Origin: Gammaproteobacteria bacterium
GTDB lineage: Bacteria > Pseudomonadota > Gammaproteobacteria > UBA4575
Direction of reading: 5' to 3'
DNA: 64,000 nt
Assembly: GCA_022824965.1 (NCBI GenBank)
Contig: JAJDYY010000006.1
Location: 124,001 to 188,000, forward strand
Numbering within the stretch: position 1 is the stretch's first letter; every line of letters starts with the position of its first letter. Under the pieces are notes generated by a model that was not told the origin of the DNA, made no database searches, and saw nothing but the letters and a program-made list of their open reading frames with translations. Below, piece by piece: positions 59,313 through 64,000 of the stretch. Both the position numbers and the translations under genes were made by a program.

Positions 59313-59633
59313 ATGCGAATAAATATTACCGGCCATCATCTCAAAGTGACCGATGCCCTGAGGAACCATATAGAAAAGAAATTCAAACGGCTGACCCGAC
59401 ACTTTGAACAGGTGATCAATGTGCACGTTGTCCTGACTGTCGAAAAGCTCACCCACAAGGCTGAAGCCTCCTTGCAGGTAAGCGGCAGCAAGATTTTTGC
59501 AAACTCATACAACGAGGGTATGTATGCGGCCGTTGACTCTCTGGTAGATAAGCTGGACCGGCAGATTGTGAAGCACAAGGAAAAACTGAAAGACCATCAC
59601 CAAAGCGAAGTGAGGCACCGTACAAACTACTGA
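59313..59633 (+). CDS. hpf: Ribosome hibernation promoting factor, short form
   Basis: Binds the small ribosomal subunit and promotes 100S dimer formation in stationary phase. 106 residues, the short HPF/YhbH type: MRINITGHHLKVTDALRNHIEKKFKRLTRHF, with a His/Lys-rich C-terminus. Ribosome-binding site AAAGGAA precedes the ATG. Next to rpoN as usual. Confidence 0.96.
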   Translation: MRINITGHHLKVTDALRNHIEKKFKRLTRHFEQVINVHVVLTVEKLTHKAEASLQVSGSKIFANSYNEGMYAAVDSLVDKLDRQIVKHKEKLKDHHQSEVRHRTNY

Positions 59634-59651
59634 CGTCCAGGATCTTGGGTT

Positions 59652-60119
59652 ATGCTTCTCAAAGACTACATCTCTGAGAAAGGAGTGATATTTGCCACAT
59701 CCGTCAGTAGCAAGAAAAGGGCGCTGGAACTGCTCAGCGAATCTCTTGCACAACAGCATCCGGACTTGACCAAAAACAAGGTGCTGGATGCCTTGCTGGC
59801 CCGTGAGAAACTGGGCAGCACAGGGCTCGGAAAAGGAATAGCAATCCCGCATTGCCGGCTGGCAGAAATCGAAAATATCCACGTCGCCATGCTGAAACTG
59901 GACAAGGGAGTTGACTTTGAATCCGCGGACGGCCTGGCCGTTAATTATTTGTTTTGCATGGTGGTGCCGGAAAATGCTGCGGACGAACAACTTCATCTGT
60001 TATCTGGTCTTGCCAAATTGCTGAGAAATGACCAGGTCAGGCGATCCATAGAAAATTGCAGTGATGCAAAATGCCTTTACAACTTGCTTTGTCAGGATCC
60101 GGAACATCTTGTGTCCTGA
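59652..60119 (+). CDS. ptsN: Nitrogen-regulatory PTS enzyme IIA
   Basis: EIIA-Ntr, a phosphoryl acceptor that regulates potassium transport, nitrogen and other functions rather than sugar uptake. 155 residues of the EIIA-fructose fold; the phosphorylated His is residue 67 in GIAIPHCRL. Follows hpf by 18 bases and precedes the shortened hprK. Confidence 0.97.
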   Translation: MLLKDYISEKGVIFATSVSSKKRALELLSESLAQQHPDLTKNKVLDALLAREKLGSTGLGKGIAIPHCRLAEIENIHVAMLKLDKGVDFESADGLAVNYLFCMVVPENAADEQLHLLSGLAKLLRNDQVRRSIENCSDAKCLYNLLCQDPEHLVS

Positions 60120-60256
60120 CTCCATAATCGAAATCTTCCTGCAAACCGGTCTGCTGCTCCCGTCCCAATGCGTGACAGGAGAACATTTCTAGACCCGTGA
60201 CCAAGTCAAAGACAGATTCCGTGGTTTTGGCTACACGATGACTGAACTTGCCAGCA

Positions 60257-60793
60257 ATGAAGTTAACTGAGATCTCCATATTGCATGGCGTGTTCATGGA
60301 AATCGCAGAGATCGGTGTGCTGCTTGTCGGACAAAGTGGTCTGGGCAAAAGCGAACTTGCTTTGGATCTCGTCAGCAGAGGACACAGGCTGATCGCAGAT
60401 GATGCCCCGGAATTTACTCGAGTAGCGGCGGATACCATTTGTGGAACCTGCCCGGATGCACTGCAAAACTTTCTTGAAGTACGGGGATTGGGAGTATTAA
60501 ATGTACGCGAGATGTACGGGGAAAAGGCTGTCAAATCAAGTCAATACCTGGAATTAATTGTCAAGTTGGACCCGGCCGACCGGACATCCTCGAAACCCGA
60601 GGACCGCATCCGGCTTCCCGAAAGCAAAGTTGACGTGCTCGGTGTGGATATCCCCATGATCGTCCTTTCCGCAGCCCCGCACAGAAATCTTGCTGTCCTG
60701 GTCGAGGCAGCCGCACGTTCACAGTCGCTTGGCAAACGCGGCTATGTTGCGAGCAGGGACTTCAGTGACCGCCAGAAAAAGCTGATGCAGTAG
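60257..60793 (+). CDS. hprK: HPr kinase/phosphorylase, catalytic domain only
   Basis: Phosphorylates HPr on Ser46 and reverses it. The 178 residues from ATG 60257 cover only the catalytic domain: ILHGVFMEI, P-loop GQSGLGKS (25-32), LIADDAPEF with the Asp pair, EVRGLGVLNVREMYG (the HprK signature) and RNLAVLVEAAARSQSLGKRGY at the end. Full-length enzymes have about 310 residues; the N-terminal domain of about 130 is absent, with only 137 bases between ptsN and this start and a TGA in frame shortly upstream. Short HprKs are known in alphaproteobacteria. Activity seems possible as the catalytic motifs are intact. Confidence 0.9.
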   Translation: MKLTEISILHGVFMEIAEIGVLLVGQSGLGKSELALDLVSRGHRLIADDAPEFTRVAADTICGTCPDALQNFLEVRGLGVLNVREMYGEKAVKSSQYLELIVKLDPADRTSSKPEDRIRLPESKVDVLGVDIPMIVLSAAPHRNLAVLVEAAARSQSLGKRGYVASRDFSDRQKKLMQ

Positions 60794-60799
60794 GTGCTG

Positions 60800-61663
60800 A
60801 TGAAACTAGTCGTCGTGAGCGGCCTGTCCGGTTCAGGAAAAACGGTCGCTATCAATACCCTGGAAGACAACGATTTTTACTGCATCGATAACATGCCCCT
60901 GAACATGCTGCCTGTCTGCATCGAGCAGTTCATCGCAAGCTCCCCGGTTCTTTATGAAAAAATTGCGATCGGAGTCGATGCGCGCAATGTCAGTCAGGAC
61001 ATTCATGCGTTTCCAAACATCATCAAGGAGTTCAGGCAACAGGACATTGACCTGGAGCTTGTCTACCTGGAAGCTAGCGACGAGGCACTGATACAGCGAT
61101 ACAGCGAAACTGGCCGCAAGCATCCGTTTACCCAGAAAGGATTGTCGCTGATTGATGCCATTCAAGCCGAAAAACAAATCCTTTCAGAAGTTGTACTGCT
61201 TGCCGACATCTGCATAGACACTACCTTGACCAACGTGCGGCAACTGCGTTCTGTAATTACAGACCGGGTATGCAAAAACAGGTCGGCGACATTGACCCTG
61301 TTGTTACAGTCGTTTGGCTTTAAGTACAGTGTCCCGAATGATTCAAATTACGTTTTCGACGTACGCTTTTTGCCCAATCCCTACTGGGAACAGCATCTGC
61401 GCAGCTTGAGCGGCAACCACCCGGAAGTCATTGACTACCTCCAGTCTCATGAAGAAGTCAGGCAGATGATTATATCGATTGGCGATTTCATCGAGTACTG
61501 GGCACCTTATTTTTCTCGGGAAAGCCGAAATTATTTGAGCGTTTCCATCGGATGTACCGGTGGTCAACACCGCTCGGTGCATATCACAGAATTTCTGGCA
61601 GACCGTTTCAGAAAGTCTGCAGACAAACATGTGCTGGTACGGCACCGGGACCTGAAATACTGA
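60800..61663 (+). CDS. rapZ: RNase adapter protein RapZ
   Basis: Nucleotide-binding protein that in enterobacteria guides RNase E to the sRNA GlmZ and so controls glucosamine-6-phosphate synthase. 287 residues from ATG 60800. N-terminal Walker A VSGLSGSGKTVAINTLED, DVRFLPNPYWEQHLRSLSG, and the C-terminal RNA-binding module with SVSIGCTGGQHRSVHI and RHRDL. A GTG two codons upstream is in frame. Six bases after hprK. Confidence 0.97.
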   Translation: MKLVVVSGLSGSGKTVAINTLEDNDFYCIDNMPLNMLPVCIEQFIASSPVLYEKIAIGVDARNVSQDIHAFPNIIKEFRQQDIDLELVYLEASDEALIQRYSETGRKHPFTQKGLSLIDAIQAEKQILSEVVLLADICIDTTLTNVRQLRSVITDRVCKNRSATLTLLLQSFGFKYSVPNDSNYVFDVRFLPNPYWEQHLRSLSGNHPEVIDYLQSHEEVRQMIISIGDFIEYWAPYFSRESRNYLSVSIGCTGGQHRSVHITEFLADRFRKSADKHVLVRHRDLKY

Positions 61664-61664
61664 C

Positions 61665-62063
61665 ATGGCGGTATCCATACTCACCGTCACACATGGCAGC
61701 CTGGGGCATGAACTGCTTGGCACAGCTGAATCCATGCTTGACGCCCCGCTCCCTCTGGTTTGCAGGGCACTTTCCGTGACCGATGCCAGCAACGCTGATG
61801 AGCTGCTGTCCACGGCCCGAAAGCTCTGTGCCGAGATTGATCAGGGAGACGGGGTACTCGTCCTGACAGACATATTTGGTTCAACACCGAGCAATATCTG
61901 CAACAAACTGAATGTGTCCGAAGACATACGCGTTCTTGCCGGACTCAGCCTGCCCATGCTGATTCGTACCATGAATTACCCGGACCTGAGCCTGGACAAG
62001 CTGGTGGAAAAGGCCCTGAGCGGCGCACACGACGGCATCGTGGACTGCAGTCCGAAGGGATAA
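61665..62063 (+). CDS. PTS EIIA component, mannose/fructose type
   Basis: Soluble EIIA-Man fold protein of 132 residues; the phosphoacceptor is His10 in TVTHGSLGHELL, and VLVLTDIFGSTPSNIC is the family core. Such stand-alone EIIAs beside HPr and EI, with no EIIB/EIIC, are usual in beta- and many gammaproteobacteria and are thought to be regulatory. Its target is not shown by the sequence. One base separates it from the rapZ stop. Confidence 0.93.
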   Translation: MAVSILTVTHGSLGHELLGTAESMLDAPLPLVCRALSVTDASNADELLSTARKLCAEIDQGDGVLVLTDIFGSTPSNICNKLNVSEDIRVLAGLSLPMLIRTMNYPDLSLDKLVEKALSGAHDGIVDCSPKG

Positions 62064-62068
62064 GGCAC

Positions 62069-62338
62069 ATGCTCAGCAAGGAATTGACCATCCCCAACAA
62101 GCTCGGCCTGCATGCGCGTGCGGCGGCGAAGCTGGTCGCCCTGGCATCCGCTTTCCAAAGCGAAATACTGGTTGAAAAAGACTCCAGGAAAGTCAACGGG
62201 AAAAGCATCATGGGGGTCATGATGCTGGCCGCAAGTCAGCATTCAAAAGTGACTGTTACAGCCTCGGGGATTGACGAGCAGGATGCGATGGCCTCCATCG
62301 AAAACCTGGTCAACAATTTTTTTGATGAAGACGAATAG
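62069..62338 (+). CDS. ptsH: Phosphocarrier protein HPr
   Basis: Small phosphocarrier between EI and EIIA proteins. 89 residues with phosphoacceptor His15 in NKLGLHARAA and regulatory Ser46 in KVNGKSIMGVMML, the HprK target. Five bases after the EIIA gene and 24 before ptsI. In the RpoN-linked context it could equally be called NPr (ptsO); the presence of hprK and an EI without a GAF domain favour HPr. Confidence 0.95.
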   Translation: MLSKELTIPNKLGLHARAAAKLVALASAFQSEILVEKDSRKVNGKSIMGVMMLAASQHSKVTVTASGIDEQDAMASIENLVNNFFDEDE

Positions 62339-62362
62339 GATATCCAGGGACGCGGGTTTGCT

Positions 62363-64000
62363 ATGGCACTGATTATTTCCGGCATCGATGTATCGAAAGG
62401 CATTGCCATAGGGAACGTTCACCTGCTCAATCGCGGTGCACCCGAAGTGTTTGAGCACAAACTGAAAAAGGACGAAATCGAGTCGGAAGTCGAACGTTTC
62501 CAGAAAGCCGTCGATGAAGCCAGCAACCACCTGCGCGGCATCCGTGACACCATTCCCAAAGACACCTCCACGGATGTTGCCGCATTTATCGACTCGCATA
62601 TCCTCATGCTCAAGGACTCCATGCTTCGCAAGGTGCCGGTCGGGATCATTCGCAAACAACGCTGTAATGCCGAATGGGCGCTGAAAATACAGCATGACAA
62701 ACTGATTTCCACCTTTGAACAGATGGAGGATGATTATCTGCGCACTCGTGTCAATGATGTCGGGCACGTAATCAATCTGATCCAGCAAATCCTGAAAGAC
62801 CGACAGTACGCAGTGCAGATTGACGCGCAACCTCTGAAAGGCCGCATTATTGTGGCCGATGATCTTACTCCTGCAGACACTGTTTTGATGCAAACCCAGA
62901 GCATTGCGGGCTTTATCACTGAACTGGGCGGACCTCTCTCCCACACTGCGATTCTGGCCCGCAGCCTGGGAATCCCGGCCGTGGTCGGCGTTCAAGGTGC
63001 ACGTTCACTTCTGCGACAGGAAGAACGGATCATCATTGATGGCAGCAGTGGCATGGTGCTGGCGGGCGCAGACCAGAAAACGATCCAGAGCTATCGGATG
63101 AGGCAGCGCAAGGAAAAGGAAGCGCGACGCAAGTTGCGTGCCCTGCGTGATGTCTCGGCCAGGACACGCGATGGCCGGCGAATCAGCCTGCAGGCCAACA
63201 TCGAGCTGGCCGAAGACATGATTGCCCTGAGGCAGTCTGGAGCAGACGGTGTGGGACTCTACCGCACAGAATTCCTCTATATCGACCGAGAAGAACCGGC
63301 AGACGAAGCCGAGCAGCTGAATGCCTACCGGACGATCATCCGCGCACTGAAAGGCAAACCCCTGACAATCCGTACTCTGGACCTGGGCGCTGAGAAGGAA
63401 TTTGATCCCCATTTCCAGGGACCACTCACGCAAAACCCCGCATTGGGGTTGCGTGCGATCCGCAGATCCCTCAAGGACATCGACCTGTTCAAGCAACAGT
63501 TGCGAGCAATTTTGCGAGCTTCTTCCTACGGCCCGGTCCGCATTCTGTTACCCATGGTTACAAGCCATGCCGAGCTTGTTCAGTCTTTATCCATCCTGGG
63601 ACAGGCCAAGCAAGAACTGGAGAGCGAACAACGCTCCTATGATCAAAACATCCCGATCGGCGCCATGATCGAGGTCCCGGCAGCAGCATTGTCTGCGCAT
63701 ATTTTTGCAAAACAGCTCAGCTTCCTGTCCATTGGCACGAATGACCTGATTCAATACACACTGGCCATTGACCGGATCGATGATCAGGTCAACTACCTGT
63801 ACGACCCGCTGCATCCCTCCGTGCTGAAATTGGTCGACCTGACCCTGCGTGCAGGCCGTCATGCAAAGATTCCGGTTGCAATGTGCGGAGAAATGGCGGG
63901 GGATCCGCGCTACACCAGACTGCTGCTTGGACTCGGGCTGCAGGAATTCAGCACGCACCCCTCCAACCTTCTGGAAATCAAGCAGATTGTTAATCGGAGC
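62363..64000 (+). CDS. ptsI: Phosphoenolpyruvate-protein phosphotransferase, enzyme I (3' end cut)
   Basis: Starts the PTS relay by taking phosphate from phosphoenolpyruvate. 546 residues are visible from ATG 62363; about 30 C-terminal residues lie beyond the window. HPr-binding helical domain, phosphohistidine domain with His194 in GGPLSHTAILARS, and PEP-binding barrel (ADGVGLYRTEFLYI, GLRAIRRSL, SIGTNDLIQYTLAIDR, VAMCGEMAGD). It has no N-terminal GAF domain, so it is PtsI rather than PtsP. Confidence 0.97.
   Translation, partial: MALIISGIDVSKGIAIGNVHLLNRGAPEVFEHKLKKDEIESEVERFQKAVDEASNHLRGIRDTIPKDTSTDVAAFIDSHILMLKDSMLRKVPVGIIRKQRCNAEWALKIQHDKLISTFEQMEDDYLRTRVNDVGHVINLIQQILKDRQYAVQIDAQPLKGRIIVADDLTPADTVLMQTQSIAGFITELGGPLSHTAILARSLGIPAVVGVQGARSLLRQEERIIIDGSSGMVLAGADQKTIQSYRMRQRKEKEARRKLRALRDVSARTRDGRRISLQANIELAEDMIALRQSGADGVGLYRTEFLYIDREEPADEAEQLNAYRTIIRALKGKPLTIRTLDLGAEKEFDPHFQGPLTQNPALGLRAIRRSLKDIDLFKQQLRAILRASSYGPVRILLPMVTSHAELVQSLSILGQAKQELESEQRSYDQNIPIGAMIEVPAAALSAHIFAKQLSFLSIGTNDLIQYTLAIDRIDDQVNYLYDPLHPSVLKLVDLTLRAGRHAKIPVAMCGEMAGDPRYTRLLLGLGLQEFSTHPSNLLEIKQIVNRS

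Overview
The window is a housekeeping stretch of a gammaproteobacterial chromosome. It carries a complete mraZ-to-ftsZ division and cell-wall (dcw) cluster, lpxC, a DciA-like gene and secA in the usual gammaproteobacterial arrangement. It also carries ZapD, LpoA, SspA/SspB, an lptCAB-rpoN-hpf-ptsN-rapZ block and a three-gene cytochrome bc1 operon. An AlkB-type hydroxylase and the bc1 complex point to an aerobic, respiring Gram-negative cell. MurE has the DNPR motif of meso-diaminopimelate ligases. No rRNA, tRNA, insertion sequence, prophage or CRISPR array was seen.

Layout. Positions 1-10.5 kb: partial alkB-like gene, clpB with a heat-shock-type promoter, pgeF and rluD, divergent bamD, then nadE and sucCD. 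Positions 10.5-18.5 kb: coaE-zapD, a Nudix/thiamine-phosphate-synthase fusion, argJ, secA, an M23 peptidase and a DciA-like gene. Positions 18.5-37.1 kb: lpxC and the dcw cluster, all on the minus strand, mostly joined by ATGA/GTGA stop-start overlaps and led by a recognisable sigma70 promoter with three MraZ boxes. Positions 37.3-43.8 kb: rnpB (RNase P RNA), rsmI, lpoA, diaA, a FAD-linked oxidase and sspB/sspA. Positions 43.8-53 kb: petABC, a Nif3-like gene, hisC, hisD, a DAHP synthase, hisG and murA. Positions 53-64 kb: a lone mlaC, yrbG, kdsC, lptCAB, rpoN, hpf, then ptsN, hprK, rapZ, a mannose-type EIIA, HPr and the start of ptsI.

Most genes serve envelope building: peptidoglycan precursors (murA-G, ddl, mraY), division (ftsL/I/W/Q/A/Z, zapD), lipid A and LPS (lpxC, kdsC, lptCAB), outer-membrane assembly (bamD, lpoA, mlaC) and secretion (secA). 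The last block is a PTS regulatory relay with no sugar permease in view.

I found no wholly new system. The points most worth a second look are local departures from known families: an HPr kinase lacking its N-terminal domain, a likely one-base frameshift at the start of sspB, an AlkB with an unusual last histidine box and tandem repeats behind its promoter, a cytochrome b with PIWY in place of PEWY, an mlaC without its mlaFED/mlaB partners, a DAHP synthase inside a his cluster, and an M23 peptidase with no normal start codon ahead of its membrane anchor.
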